Positions 1 to 8,237 of a stretch of DNA of 57,774 nt are shown piece by piece. This stretch comes from an uncultured Chitinophagaceae bacterium (lineage in GTDB: Bacteria > Bacteroidota > Bacteroidia > Chitinophagales > Chitinophagaceae): the NCBI GenBank assembly GCA_903884185.1, contig CAISDV010000185.1:1-57774 (forward strand). Reading direction: 5' to 3'. Each line of letters opens with the position of its first letter. The first letter of the stretch is position 1. The notes beneath the pieces were generated by a model, which did no database searches, was not told the origin of the DNA, and was given only the letters and a program-made list of their open reading frames with translations. The position numbers and the translations under genes are program-made.

Positions 1-986
1 TGTCTCACACTAAAACATATTCCCTTCTGCATTAATCTTGCTGCAAGATATTCCTGTTCTGTTTGCCCCGGTGTAGGAATGAGTATTGCTTTTTTTTGAA
101 GGGAAAGTAATTCCATCACTGTTGTATAACCACTGCGGCAGATAATATACTCGCTTTGCTGAAATGCTTTTTGTAATTCATTTCCGGGCAAATGATCGCA
201 GGCCTCAATATTATTTGTGATATACCTTTTTTCATTGGTCCCTGGCTTCCCCCTCACCAAAAGAATTTTTCCTTTCAACTCACCCGCTTGCTCCAATATC
301 TTTTTTTCCAGCATTCCACGTTGCGGTTCGGGGCCTGAAAGTGCAATGCAACAATCATATAATTGAACCTGTTCTTCCTGCTTATTAAATCTTGATAACA
401 ATCCCATATAATGAACAGAAATAGCGGGTAATTTTTTCGGATGCGAGAGATCCCCTGCAACATTTTCTGTACCTTCTTCATCGGGTACCCAGCACGCAGA
501 AAAACGGCGGATATAATTGTAATTGATCTTTTGCATGCATCTTTCCAATAATACAAAAGGTGCTTTGATCAATAACTGGTGTGTTATGATAACACAGGGT
601 ATTTTATCGGTCCATAACCCATACCGGTTATCACTGATCACAAGATCAATTTTATGTTCTTTGATTATTTTCTCCAGCCAGCTGTGTTCTTTATCAATTG
701 CGGTAAAAACTTTGGGGAACTGTAACAGTAATTTAAACGGGAGCCACCATTTTTTTCTTGAATAACTGATACGATACCCTTCGAGATTTAAAAATTTTAA
801 ATGCGGGAACTCCTGCCTCAAGAGTACCTCCTGTTGCCTTTCGCCGGCAAGAATTGGCTTGTGCCCCAAAGCAATAAGCGCCTGTATGAGGGGAATACAC
901 CTTGTGGCATGCCCCAACCCCCAGTCTAATGGGGCCACTAACACCGTATTTGGCTTGAAAATAACAGGCAAAATCTTTTGTAACAA
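1..986 (-). CDS. MurG-like GT-B glycosyltransferase, C-terminus cut by window edge
   Basis: An open frame runs on the minus strand to the left edge without a stop, so the C-terminus is missing. The N-terminus reads LVAPLDWGLGHATRCIPLI, the glycine-rich opening of GT-B enzymes related to MurG and GT28. Further on come ISDNRYG and, in the second Rossmann half, RSGYTTVMELL and IPTPGQTEQEYLA, which resemble the sugar-nucleotide binding part of the family. The likely role is transfer of a sugar from a nucleotide sugar to a lipid or envelope acceptor; the exact substrate cannot be told. No ATG lies near the conserved start, so the TTG at 984-986 is proposed. The gene is divergent from the small lipoprotein at 1026. 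The family is fairly sure, the start less so. Confidence 0.8.
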   Translation of the reverse strand, partial: MLQKILPVIFKPNTVLVAPLDWGLGHATRCIPLIQALIALGHKPILAGERQQEVLLRQEFPHLKFLNLEGYRISYSRKKWWLPFKLLLQFPKVFTAIDKEHSWLEKIIKEHKIDLVISDNRYGLWTDKIPCVIITHQLLIKAPFVLLERCMQKINYNYIRRFSACWVPDEEGTENVAGDLSHPKKLPAISVHYMGLLSRFNKQEEQVQLYDCCIALSGPEPQRGMLEKKILEQAGELKGKILLVRGKPGTNEKRYITNNIEACDHLPGNELQKAFQQSEYIICRSGYTTVMELLSLQKKAILIPTPGQTEQEYLAARLMQKGICFSVR

Positions 987-1025
987 TATTTTAAAGTGAA
1001 AAATACTAATTTTAGAAGTTCGGAT

Positions 1026-1160
1026 ATGAAAAGAAACCAAAAGCAAATATTGATCCTTCTCCTGGTGCTCATGTGCGCAGGTTTTTTTTCCTGCGGGATT
1101 TTCTCAAAATCCAACTATAAAAAACAGTGCATGTGCCCTGAAAGGAAAAGAATACTATGA
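1026..1160 (+). CDS. Small putative lipoprotein, possibly the 5' part of a frameshifted gene
   Basis: A 44-residue frame starts with MKRNQKQ, a hydrophobic stretch (LILLLVLMCAGFF) and a cysteine in FFSCG that fits a loose lipobox. After the cysteine it has charged residues and a CMCP motif. Small lipoproteins of this look are common in Bacteroidota, but I do not recognise a named family. The frame ends at TGA 1158-1160. Eight bases later, in another frame, begins the 80-residue frame at 1168, and that other frame is open upstream across this gene's end. The two may be one lipoprotein gene broken by a single-base shift. Expression as an independent peptide is uncertain. Confidence 0.5.
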   Translation: MKRNQKQILILLLVLMCAGFFSCGIFSKSNYKKQCMCPERKRIL

Positions 1161-1167
1161 TAGCCCA

Positions 1168-1410
1168 ATGAACCGCCAACCTGTAAATAGAGACCTGTTG
1201 GTGCTATCGAAGCATGATATAAGCAAGGAACACGATATTGCTTCACTCAATGAATTATTGTACAATACCGAGAATATGGAAACCTTTTGCGTGGCTAACG
1301 AGATCATTGATATAAATCGTTACAGAATTATTGAAAAGCCGCAGTTGGTAGAGCGTTTTATCCGCATGCAAAAAATGAAACCTTTTGTTTTCATCAGTAA
1401 TAAAAACTGA
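1168..1410 (+). CDS. Hypothetical protein of 80 residues
   Basis: I do not recognise this protein. It is hydrophilic, with no signal peptide or membrane segment, and contains mixed charged stretches such as KHDISKEHD and VERFIRMQKMKPF. It lies just after the small lipoprotein frame and ends 8 bases before the convergent aminotransferase gene. The reading frame remains open upstream of the ATG and would read KGKEYYDSP, which looks like natural coding sequence. It could therefore be the C-terminal part of the preceding lipoprotein rather than a separate gene. No RBS is evident before the ATG. Confidence 0.5.
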   Translation: MNRQPVNRDLLVLSKHDISKEHDIASLNELLYNTENMETFCVANEIIDINRYRIIEKPQLVERFIRMQKMKPFVFISNKN

Positions 1411-1417
1411 AATTTCC

Positions 1418-2683
1418 TCAGCTTAACTTACCAAGCGCTGTTTCCAGTTTTTCCAGCATCTCATCAATATCTTCTTTTAAACAGGTTCCAACACTCAAAC
1501 GGTACCAGGGGCTTTTGTTTCCGCCGCCAAAAGCATGGAAAGGAACAATAGCCAGTTTTGCTTCGCCCAAAATATAAGAAGTAACATCTGCCTGCGAAGT
1601 GAGTAATTTTTTATCTGCAGTTGTTTTACCAACCAGGTCAATTTTTACTGTGAGATAAATGGCAGCTTCAGCAGAAACAGCATCTACCGAATATCCTTTT
1701 TCTTTCAATGCAATAAACCCTGCCTGTATTCTTACCAGGCGTTCTTCGATCTCTGCTTTAAACGCAACAAGGTATTTTGCTATGGATTCTTTTTGCAGTA
1801 AATATTTTGCAACGGCTTTCTGTTCAGCCATCGGCGCCCATGCACCTACATGGCTTAAAACGGATCTCATTTTTGTAATGATCTCTGCCGGCCCCAGCGA
1901 CCAACCCACACGCACGCCTGTTGCAGCAAATACTTTTGAAATACCATCTACAAAAACAGTGTACTCTTTCATCGCAGGGCGCAACGTCACCGGGTTATAA
2001 TGAACTGTATCACTAAATGTAAGTGTCCAGTACATCTGGTCGTACATCAGGTATAATTTCTTCTCACCATTACTCCTGCGTTTATTTTCTTCGATGATGA
2101 GGTCACATATATTTTCGAGCGCTTGCTTTGAAAGCGTTGTGCCTGTTGGGTTCTGCGGTGTGCACAAACAAATAAGGGTGGCGCCTTTGATATGCGGCGC
2201 AATGTCTTCTGCCGTGGGCATGAAATTGTTTTCACGCACGCATTCGATCACGCAATGTTCAGCATCGGTAAGATGTACATAATGATTATTGTTCCAGCTT
2301 GGAACAGGATAGATCACTTTATCGCCCTTGTCAACAATTGTTTTGAACAGTGTATAGATCAATGGCCGGCCGCCTGATGCGATCTGTATTTCATCTGCTG
2401 AATAATCCAACCCTTCCCAATCTTTGATAAATTTTGCAACAGAATGACGAAGATCAAGCACGCCGCTTGCAGGTGGATAGCTGGTATTGTGTTGCTTGTA
2501 AGATTCTATGATAGCATTTTCCAGCTCTTTTGGAATAGGAAAAACAGCAGGGTCAAAATCACCGATGGTATAGTTGTATATTTTTTCGCCGTTGCGGATA
2601 CGCTCACTGATGGCATTACCCAATTTTACTATTTCACTTCCGCTCAGTGTTTCTGCAAGGTGGCTTAGTTTTAACTCACTCAT
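1418..2683 (-). CDS. Class I/II pyridoxal-phosphate aminotransferase
   Basis: A 421-residue protein of fold type I. It shows the usual order of motifs: the substrate-side loop YTIGDFDP near 38-45, the ASGG phosphate-binding turn near 102, the CTPQNPTG segment around 174-181 with the Asn that contacts the PLP ring, Asp215 in YLMYDQMYW for the pyridine nitrogen, Lys250 in DGISKVF as the Schiff-base lysine, and VRVGW with a conserved Arg just after. Family members transfer amino groups between amino acids and 2-oxo acids in the cytoplasm. The aspartate aminotransferase-like subgroup is likely, but the substrate is not decided by sequence. The gene stands alone between convergent 1168-1410 and msrB. 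Confidence 0.88.
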   Translation of the reverse strand: MSELKLSHLAETLSGSEIVKLGNAISERIRNGEKIYNYTIGDFDPAVFPIPKELENAIIESYKQHNTSYPPASGVLDLRHSVAKFIKDWEGLDYSADEIQIASGGRPLIYTLFKTIVDKGDKVIYPVPSWNNNHYVHLTDAEHCVIECVRENNFMPTAEDIAPHIKGATLICLCTPQNPTGTTLSKQALENICDLIIEENKRRSNGEKKLYLMYDQMYWTLTFSDTVHYNPVTLRPAMKEYTVFVDGISKVFAATGVRVGWSLGPAEIITKMRSVLSHVGAWAPMAEQKAVAKYLLQKESIAKYLVAFKAEIEERLVRIQAGFIALKEKGYSVDAVSAEAAIYLTVKIDLVGKTTADKKLLTSQADVTSYILGEAKLAIVPFHAFGGGNKSPWYRLSVGTCLKEDIDEMLEKLETALGKLS

Positions 2684-2784
2684 ACCGCGTAAATAGATGG
2701 TTTACTCAAAGCGGCAAATGTAAGTTTTTGAACGCGAGGAGAAGATGGATTTTTTTTGAGTGGGGACAAGCACTGCATAACAAC

Positions 2785-3264
2785 CTACTCAACCGGCTTT
2801 TCTCCATAATTCTTTTCTGCTTCCTGTGCTTTCTCAAAATCAAGCACTACGCCATTGATGCAATAACGTAGCCCGGTTGGAGGAGGACCATCATTGAATA
2901 GATGTCCAAGGTGCGCTTTGCAACGGCCGCATTCTACTTCCGTTCTTTTCATCCCATGTGTATTATCGGGCAGGTAGATCATAGAACTTTTAGAAATAGG
3001 CTCATAGAAACTGGGCCAGCCGCAACCACTTTCAAATTTGGCATCACTTTTAAATAAAGGATTGCCGCAGGCGGCACAATAAAAAGTACCGATCTCTTTT
3101 GAATGTTCAAAAGCGCTGCTACCCGGCCTCTCGGTTCCTTTCTGGCGGGCGATATAATAAACCTCAGGGTTAAGGATATTTTTCCATTCATCTTCTTTTA
3201 ATTCCACTTTATCAGTACCCGTCCTGGAATATACAGGATTCTCTTTTTTTGAACGATCAGTCAT
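2785..3264 (-). CDS. msrB: Peptide-methionine (R)-S-oxide reductase MsrB
   Basis: MsrB reduces the R epimer of methionine sulfoxide in proteins. The 159-residue protein has the two zinc-binding CxxC pairs (CAACG near 79 and CGRCKAH near 117), the GCGWPSFYEP signature and the catalytic cysteine in RYCINGV near 138. There is no signal peptide, so it should be cytoplasmic. The length fits a stand-alone MsrB and no MsrA domain is fused. It is transcribed away from adk; the 160-base gap between them must hold both promoters. Confidence 0.95.
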   Translation of the reverse strand: MTDRSKKENPVYSRTGTDKVELKEDEWKNILNPEVYYIARQKGTERPGSSAFEHSKEIGTFYCAACGNPLFKSDAKFESGCGWPSFYEPISKSSMIYLPDNTHGMKRTEVECGRCKAHLGHLFNDGPPPTGLRYCINGVVLDFEKAQEAEKNYGEKPVE

Positions 3265-3389
3265 ATATAAATATTTAATATCTTATCTATAAAGGTACGA
3301 ATGACTCTTGTGTTGCCCAATAAATGCCCTGCAATACAATATTTTCAATGGTTTTGGGCTGATGTTAAACATTTTTAATAGGCGTTCCT

Positions 3390-3397
3390 TATATTTG
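3390..3397 (+). promoter_or_regulatory. Possible Bacteroidota -7 box upstream of adk
   Basis: TATATTTG matches the TAnnTTTG -7 consensus of Bacteroidota sigma-A promoters and lies 26 bases before the adk ATG. A clear -33 TTG at the expected spacing is not seen, so this is a weak call. Confidence 0.35.
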
Positions 3398-3423
3398 TTT
3401 CTCATACAAGTTGAGCAAGCAAC

Positions 3424-4002
3424 ATGTTTAATATTATCCTTTTCGGCCCACCGGGTAGTGGAAAAGGTACGCAAAGTGAGAGATTGATCGCTAAGTACCA
3501 TTTGAAGCACCTCAGCACCGGCGACCTTCTCCGCAGTGAGATCGCCGCGCAAACTGTGCTTGGAATGGAAGCCAAAAAGATCATGGACAAAGGAGAACTG
3601 GTTCCTGATGAAGTGGTGATTGGCATGATCAATTCTGCGGTGGATAATAATCCCCAGGCAAAAGGTTTTTTATTTGACGGATTCCCAAGAACAAAAGCAC
3701 AGAGCGAAGCATTGGACCAGTTGCTGAGCGCAAAAAATACTGCAATACATGTTTTCCTGTCGCTGGAAGTAAGTGAAGAAGAACTGGTAAAACGTTTATC
3801 AAACAGGGGGTTGACAAGCGGCAGAAGTGATGATACCAATGAAGAAGTGATACGTGCAAGGATCGCAGAATACCATAAAAAGACATCTATTGTTGCTGAT
3901 TATTACCAGCAATTTGACAAAGTAGTTAAGATCAAAGGCGAAGGGACTGTGGAAGAAATTTTTAACAGGTTGTGTTTTGAAATAGATAAACGCCTATCTT
4001 GA
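3424..4002 (+). CDS. adk: Adenylate kinase (short form)
   Basis: Adenylate kinase interconverts ATP plus AMP and two ADP in the cytoplasm. The P-loop GPPGSGKGTQ is at residues 8-17, followed by the AMP-binding HLSTGDLLR segment, FDGFPRTKAQ near 77-86 and the GRSDDT region with the LID arginine. At 192 residues it lacks the long zinc-type LID insertion, so it is a short-form enzyme as in other Bacteroidota. It is a single-gene unit, with a possible -7 box upstream and a clear terminator just downstream. Confidence 0.96.
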   Translation: MFNIILFGPPGSGKGTQSERLIAKYHLKHLSTGDLLRSEIAAQTVLGMEAKKIMDKGELVPDEVVIGMINSAVDNNPQAKGFLFDGFPRTKAQSEALDQLLSAKNTAIHVFLSLEVSEEELVKRLSNRGLTSGRSDDTNEEVIRARIAEYHKKTSIVADYYQQFDKVVKIKGEGTVEEIFNRLCFEIDKRLS

Positions 4003-4031
4003 GCAAAGTTTGTAACCAAAACCCACTGCGG

Positions 4032-4066
4032 TCCCATCAGATTCATCTTTGGTGGGATTTTTTTTT
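4032..4066 (+). terminator. Rho-independent terminator of adk
   Basis: TCCCATC at 4032-4038 pairs with GGTGGGA at 4051-4057 (one G-U pair), and a run of T follows to 4066. The site lies 30 bases after the adk stop codon. Confidence 0.75.
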
Positions 4067-4116
4067 GCGATACAGTTTCCTGTGATATCTCCTAACTTAG
4101 TATTAAATGCAACTAC

Positions 4117-4584
4117 ATGAACAATGAAAAACTTCAGTTCCTGGAAACAGGGCTGGTGCAACGTTTACAAGGGCTTGATGCGGATGCCAAAGGCAAGTGG
4201 GGTTTGATGAATGGGCAACAAATGACAGAACATGTGACCGGATTTTTCAAAGTCTCTTCGGGTAGACTGAAATTTCCTTTGATTACTCCTGAAGAGCATC
4301 TTCCCAAATTCAAGGAATTTTTATGGAGCGATAAAGAATTCAGGGAGAATACAAAAGCTCCTTTGGAAATTGTTCCCGAACATCCCTTGCCACCACGTAA
4401 CGCCACTATGCAGCAGTCGGTGGAAGAATTAGGGGCTGAGGTAAAAGCTTTCACTGATCATTTCACTAACGGCACAGCCACCAAAACATTGCATCCTGTT
4501 TTTGGTGAACTGGATTTTGATGAATGGGTACAATTGCATCACAAACATGTAACACATCATCTAAAGCAGTTTGGGTTGTTGTAG
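4117..4584 (+). CDS. DUF1569 (DinB-like) protein
   Basis: A 155-residue protein with the DinB/DUF1569 four-helix look. An early MNGQQMTEH holds a conserved His, and the C-terminal segment LDFDEWVQLHHKHVTHHLKQFG closes the family with several His residues that may bind a metal. No signal peptide is seen. The biochemical role of DUF1569 is not known. Its position directly upstream of paaZ on the same strand suggests possible co-transcription, but a strong palindrome between the two could end transcription. The family assignment rests on recalled motifs. Confidence 0.75.
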   Translation: MNNEKLQFLETGLVQRLQGLDADAKGKWGLMNGQQMTEHVTGFFKVSSGRLKFPLITPEEHLPKFKEFLWSDKEFRENTKAPLEIVPEHPLPPRNATMQQSVEELGAEVKAFTDHFTNGTATKTLHPVFGELDFDEWVQLHHKHVTHHLKQFGLL

Positions 4585-4585
4585 T

Positions 4586-4618
4586 AAACCCCGAGGGATT
4601 TTAAATCCCTCGGGGTTT
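4586..4618. repeat. 33-nt near-perfect palindrome, possible terminator
   Basis: Two arms around a central TTTTAAA core are almost exactly complementary (AACCCCGAGGGATTT against its mirror). It begins 2 bases after the stop of the DUF1569 gene and 35 bases before paaZ. It could work as a bidirectional terminator. The core resembles the palindromes inside birA at 48541-48620 (GGRTTTTAAAYCC), so it may belong to the same spread-out repeat family. Confidence 0.7.
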
Positions 4619-4652
4619 AGGTTGCCAACCTACCAATCGTTAGTTTTGTATC

Positions 4653-6704
4653 ATGGCGAAACTTGAAAATTATATCCTTGGTAAATGGATCAATGGTGAT
4701 GGGGAAGGCCAGGCATTATTCAATGCTGTTACCGGCGCTAGCATTGCACAGGCATCTACCAAAGGGCTTGATTTTGCTGCTGTAACAGAATATGCACGTA
4801 AGAAAGGCGGCCCTGCGCTTCGCAAAATGAGTTTTCAGCAAAGGGGGTTGATGCTGCGGGCACTCGCCATTCACCTGCGCGAACATTTAGACGAATTTTA
4901 TAGGGTGAGTTACCAGACCGGCGCTACTAAAGCCGATAGCTGGGTAGATATTGAAGGTGGTATTGGTAATTTATTTGCGAATGCATCTTTACGAAGAAAA
5001 TTTCCTGATGAACCTTTTTGCCTGGATGGCGACAGCATTCCTTTGAGCAAGGGCGGCAGCTTTATGGGCCATCATTTGCTCGTTCCCAAAGAAGGTGTTG
5101 CCATACATATTAATGCATTTAATTTTCCTGTCTGGGGAATGCTGGAAAAAATTGCCGTGAATTTACTGGCGGGTGTTCCTGCTATTGTTAAACCAGCTAC
5201 GGTTACTTCTTATCTCGCTGAATCTGTTGTGAAAAAAATTGTAGCATCGGGAATATTGCCTGATGGTGCATTGCAACTGATCTGTGGTAATGCAGGCAAT
5301 TTACTGGAACAGGTTACCTCGCAGGATGTGATCACCTTCACCGGATCGGCATCTACGGGATTGATGCTAAAGAACAGCAAAAAAATAATGGAAGAAAATG
5401 TTCCATTTAACCTGGAAGCAGATTCATTGAACTGTATTGTTTTGGGCGAGGATATTACACCTGCCATGCCTGAGTGGGATATTTTTATTAAAGAAGTACG
5501 CAGGGAAATGACCACTAAATGCGGGCAGAAATGTACTGCCATCAGAAGAATATTTGTTCCACAGAATAAGCTCGAAGATGTACAACTAGCGCTGGGCAAG
5601 GCTTTGGCGCAGACCACGATTGGCAATCCGCTGAATGAAAAAGTAAGGATGGGTTCCCTGGCGGGATTAGGACAAAGAGAAGAAGTGATGGCACAGGTAC
5701 AAAAATTATTAGCTTCTTCACAAGTGATATATGGTTCATTGGATAGTGTGGAACTGATTGATGCTGATGCAGTGAAAGGTGCATTTATTAGCCCGCTTTT
5801 ATTATTGAATGAAGATCCTTTCCACGCAAAAGCAGTGCATGAAGTAGAAGCATTTGGCCCGGTGGCAACACTGATGCATTATGGTTCAATAGATGAAGCC
5901 ATCGAATTAGCGAAGATGGGCAAAGGATCTTTGGTGAGTACGGTGGTTACTGCAGACAGATCAATAGCTAAACAATATGTATTGGGTGCGGGCGCTTATC
6001 ATGGCCGCATCCTTGTTCTCAATAATGAATGTGCGAAAGAAAGTACAGGGCATGGTTCCCCATTGCCGTTGCTGGTTCATGGTGGTCCGGGCCGTGCAGG
6101 TGGTGGCGAAGAAATGGGCGGTATTCGCGGAGTAAAACACTATATGCAGCGAGTGGCAATACAAGGCTCACCGGATATGATCACAGCCATCACTAATAAT
6201 TACCAGCCCGGTGCAAAAGGAAAAGAAGATACTATTCATCCGTTCAGAAAATATTTTGAAGAGATACAGGTAGGCGATACTTTGATCACGGGCACACGCT
6301 CTATCACGCAAAAAGACATTGATAGTTTTGCTGATTTGAGTGGCGATCATTTTTATGCGCATACCGATCCCAATTCGCTTGAAGGCACCGTCTTTACAGG
6401 CATTGTAGCACATGGCTATTTTATTTTAAGCGCTGCGGCCGGATTGTTTGTTGATGGAAAAGAGAAAGGCCCGGTGTTATTGAATTATGGTATTGATGAA
6501 TTGCGGTTTACCAAACCGGTGTATCCCGGCGCTACGATACAGGTGAAATTTACCTGTAAAGAAAAGATCAGCCAGCAAAAAAAAGAGGATACGGATATTG
6601 CAAAAGGAATTGTGAAATGGTATGTTGAGATATCAGACGAAACAAAAGAACTGGTGGGTGTGGCAACGATCCTTACCATGGTAAAAATGAAAAATCAAAA
6701 CTGA
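4653..6704 (+). CDS. paaZ: PaaZ: aldehyde dehydrogenase plus MaoC-type hydratase
   Basis: PaaZ opens the oxepin-CoA ring in aerobic phenylacetate degradation and oxidises the resulting aldehyde. The 683-residue protein has an N-terminal aldehyde dehydrogenase domain (about 1-515) with Glu255 in FNLEAD and nucleophile Cys294 in GQKCTA. A C-terminal MaoC hot-dog domain (about 530-680) has Asp561 and His566 in DLSGDHFYAH. These positions match the E. coli enzyme within one residue, as I recall it. An enoyl-CoA hydratase follows after one base, pointing to one operon. The other paa genes are not in this window, so the pathway is not proven here. Confidence 0.93.
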   Translation: MAKLENYILGKWINGDGEGQALFNAVTGASIAQASTKGLDFAAVTEYARKKGGPALRKMSFQQRGLMLRALAIHLREHLDEFYRVSYQTGATKADSWVDIEGGIGNLFANASLRRKFPDEPFCLDGDSIPLSKGGSFMGHHLLVPKEGVAIHINAFNFPVWGMLEKIAVNLLAGVPAIVKPATVTSYLAESVVKKIVASGILPDGALQLICGNAGNLLEQVTSQDVITFTGSASTGLMLKNSKKIMEENVPFNLEADSLNCIVLGEDITPAMPEWDIFIKEVRREMTTKCGQKCTAIRRIFVPQNKLEDVQLALGKALAQTTIGNPLNEKVRMGSLAGLGQREEVMAQVQKLLASSQVIYGSLDSVELIDADAVKGAFISPLLLLNEDPFHAKAVHEVEAFGPVATLMHYGSIDEAIELAKMGKGSLVSTVVTADRSIAKQYVLGAGAYHGRILVLNNECAKESTGHGSPLPLLVHGGPGRAGGGEEMGGIRGVKHYMQRVAIQGSPDMITAITNNYQPGAKGKEDTIHPFRKYFEEIQVGDTLITGTRSITQKDIDSFADLSGDHFYAHTDPNSLEGTVFTGIVAHGYFILSAAAGLFVDGKEKGPVLLNYGIDELRFTKPVYPGATIQVKFTCKEKISQQKKEDTDIAKGIVKWYVEISDETKELVGVATILTMVKMKNQN

Positions 6705-6705
6705 C

Positions 6706-7470
6706 ATGACAGAAGCTTATGTAAATTATTCAGTGAAAGATGGGATCGGCACGATCGAGTTCTTTACGCCACACCATAATTCTTTACCGGCAAACATTTT
6801 GTCATTGCTTGCAGCTACTATTCAAAAAGCCGGTAGGGATATAGAAAGCAAAGTATTAATATTGAAAAGCGGAGGCAACAAAACATTTTGCGCAGGCGCT
6901 TCTTTTGATGAATTGATAGAGATCGAAAATGAAGAAGCCGGTTTAAAATTTTTCAGCGGATTTGCAAATGTGATCAACAGCATGCGCGTATGCCCAAAAT
7001 TTATCATTGGCCGCGTGCAGGGTAAGACGGTTGGTGGTGGTGTTGGACTGGCAAGCAGTTGCGATTATGTATTTGCCACAGATAATGCAGAAATAAAATT
7101 ATCTGAACTGGCAGTTGGTATTGGACCATTTGTTGTGGGGCCGGCAGTAGAAAGAAAGATAGGAACTACGGCTACGTATGAAATGTCTATCGACGCGTCC
7201 AACTTCCGCTCAGCACAATGGGCAAAAGAAAAAAACCTCTACGCCGATATATTCAGCACCCCGGAACTGATGGATGAAGCCATCATGAAACTGGCAGCTA
7301 CTTTGGCCGCTTCCAGTCCTATTGCTATGGCAGAGATCAAAAAAATATTCTGGCGGGGAACGGAAAATTGGGATACGCTGCTCAAAGAACGTGCTGCTAT
7401 CAGTGGCAGGCTGATACTAAGCGATTACAGTAGGGACTTCATCCACAAATTCAAGGCGAAGCAGAAATGA
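6706..7470 (+). CDS. Enoyl-CoA hydratase/isomerase family protein
   Basis: A 254-residue crotonase-fold protein. The oxyanion-hole segments are visible: FCAGASFDEL near 64-73 and GGGVGLASSCD near 109-119. By comparison with rat crotonase from memory, the second catalytic Glu is kept in LSELAVG while the first is Asp in FATDNAE, so the reaction could be hydration or isomerisation. It starts one base after paaZ and overlaps the next gene by four bases, so it is very likely translated from the paaZ transcript. In that setting a PaaF/PaaG-type role on ring-derived acyl-CoAs is plausible but unproven. Confidence 0.85.
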   Translation: MTEAYVNYSVKDGIGTIEFFTPHHNSLPANILSLLAATIQKAGRDIESKVLILKSGGNKTFCAGASFDELIEIENEEAGLKFFSGFANVINSMRVCPKFIIGRVQGKTVGGGVGLASSCDYVFATDNAEIKLSELAVGIGPFVVGPAVERKIGTTATYEMSIDASNFRSAQWAKEKNLYADIFSTPELMDEAIMKLAATLAASSPIAMAEIKKIFWRGTENWDTLLKERAAISGRLILSDYSRDFIHKFKAKQK

Positions 7471-8132
7471 GTGCTTCCAGTCAAACCAAAATAAAACAAA
7501 AGATCGAGTCGTTTGATGAAAACAATTTTCATTCTCTCTGCAATCAATTAGCAAAGAAAGACAGGGACCTGAAAAATATCATCAAACAATATGGCTATCC
7601 CCCTTTGTGGAGCCGAGTTCCTTCGTTTGAAACATTGATCCATATCATCCTGGAACAACAGGTCTCACTGGCTTCTGCAAAAGCAGCATTAAATAAACTC
7701 AAAGAAAAGATCGGAAAGGTTACACACCACAAATTATTGAAGCTGACCGATGAAGAAATGCGCGCCTGTTATTTCAGCCGGCAAAAAACGGTGTATGCCA
7801 GGTGTTTGGCGGAGAGTATCCTATCGCGACAGCTAATACTAAAAGGAATTTCAAAAAAATCGGATGATATGATCAGGGAAGAATTAAAAAAAATAAAAGG
7901 CATTGGTGATTGGACGGTAGATGTTTTCCTCATGATGTCGCTGAACAGATGCGATTGTTTTCCAACAGGAGATATTGCGTTAGTGAATAGTTTGAAAGAA
8001 GTAAAAAAACTTCCCAAAGAAACAACCAAAGAAGAATTGCTGCTGATTGCAAAAAAATGGGAGCCTTACAGAACCATTGCTGCGTATTTATTGTGGTGGA
8101 GTTATATTAAGAAACGAAATATGAAGTTGTGA
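7467..8132 (+). CDS. AlkA-like DNA-3-methyladenine glycosylase (HhH-GPD)
   Basis: A 221-residue helix-hairpin-helix glycosylase that would remove alkylated bases in base-excision repair. The hairpin is KIKGIGDWTVDV near 145-156, and the catalytic Asp follows in FPTGDIAL near 170. An ILEQQVSLASA segment near 60 matches the family's first helix. The four-cysteine Fe-S cluster of MutY/Nth enzymes is missing, which fits AlkA. The ATG overlaps the preceding hydratase stop (ATGA), so the two are translationally coupled although the functions differ. Confidence 0.87.
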   Translation: MSASSQTKIKQKIESFDENNFHSLCNQLAKKDRDLKNIIKQYGYPPLWSRVPSFETLIHIILEQQVSLASAKAALNKLKEKIGKVTHHKLLKLTDEEMRACYFSRQKTVYARCLAESILSRQLILKGISKKSDDMIREELKKIKGIGDWTVDVFLMMSLNRCDCFPTGDIALVNSLKEVKKLPKETTKEELLLIAKKWEPYRTIAAYLLWWSYIKKRNMKL

Positions 8133-8147
8133 GCTACTTAAAAGGCT

Positions 8148-8224
8148 TACCGCAGAGACGGGGAGGTTCGCAGAGTTAAAGATTTTTTTGCAAAACTTTG
8201 CCGGCCTCAGCGTTCTTTGCGGTT
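8148..8224. repeat. ACCGCAGAG-family imperfect palindrome, copy 1
   Basis: The left end TACCGCAGAGACG and right end CGTTCTTTGCGGT are complementary with mismatches. Inside are CAGAG units on the left and CTC-rich units on the right around an AT-rich middle. A related copy lies at 47181-47263. It sits between two convergent genes (alkA-like and fabG) and could also act as a terminator. Confidence 0.7.
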
Positions 8225-8237
8225 TAAGAATAATCTT

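Noticed and set aside
275-556. Minus-strand 93-residue frame
   Set aside because: It is out of frame with the glycosyltransferase, whose frame shows clear family motifs across the same bases.
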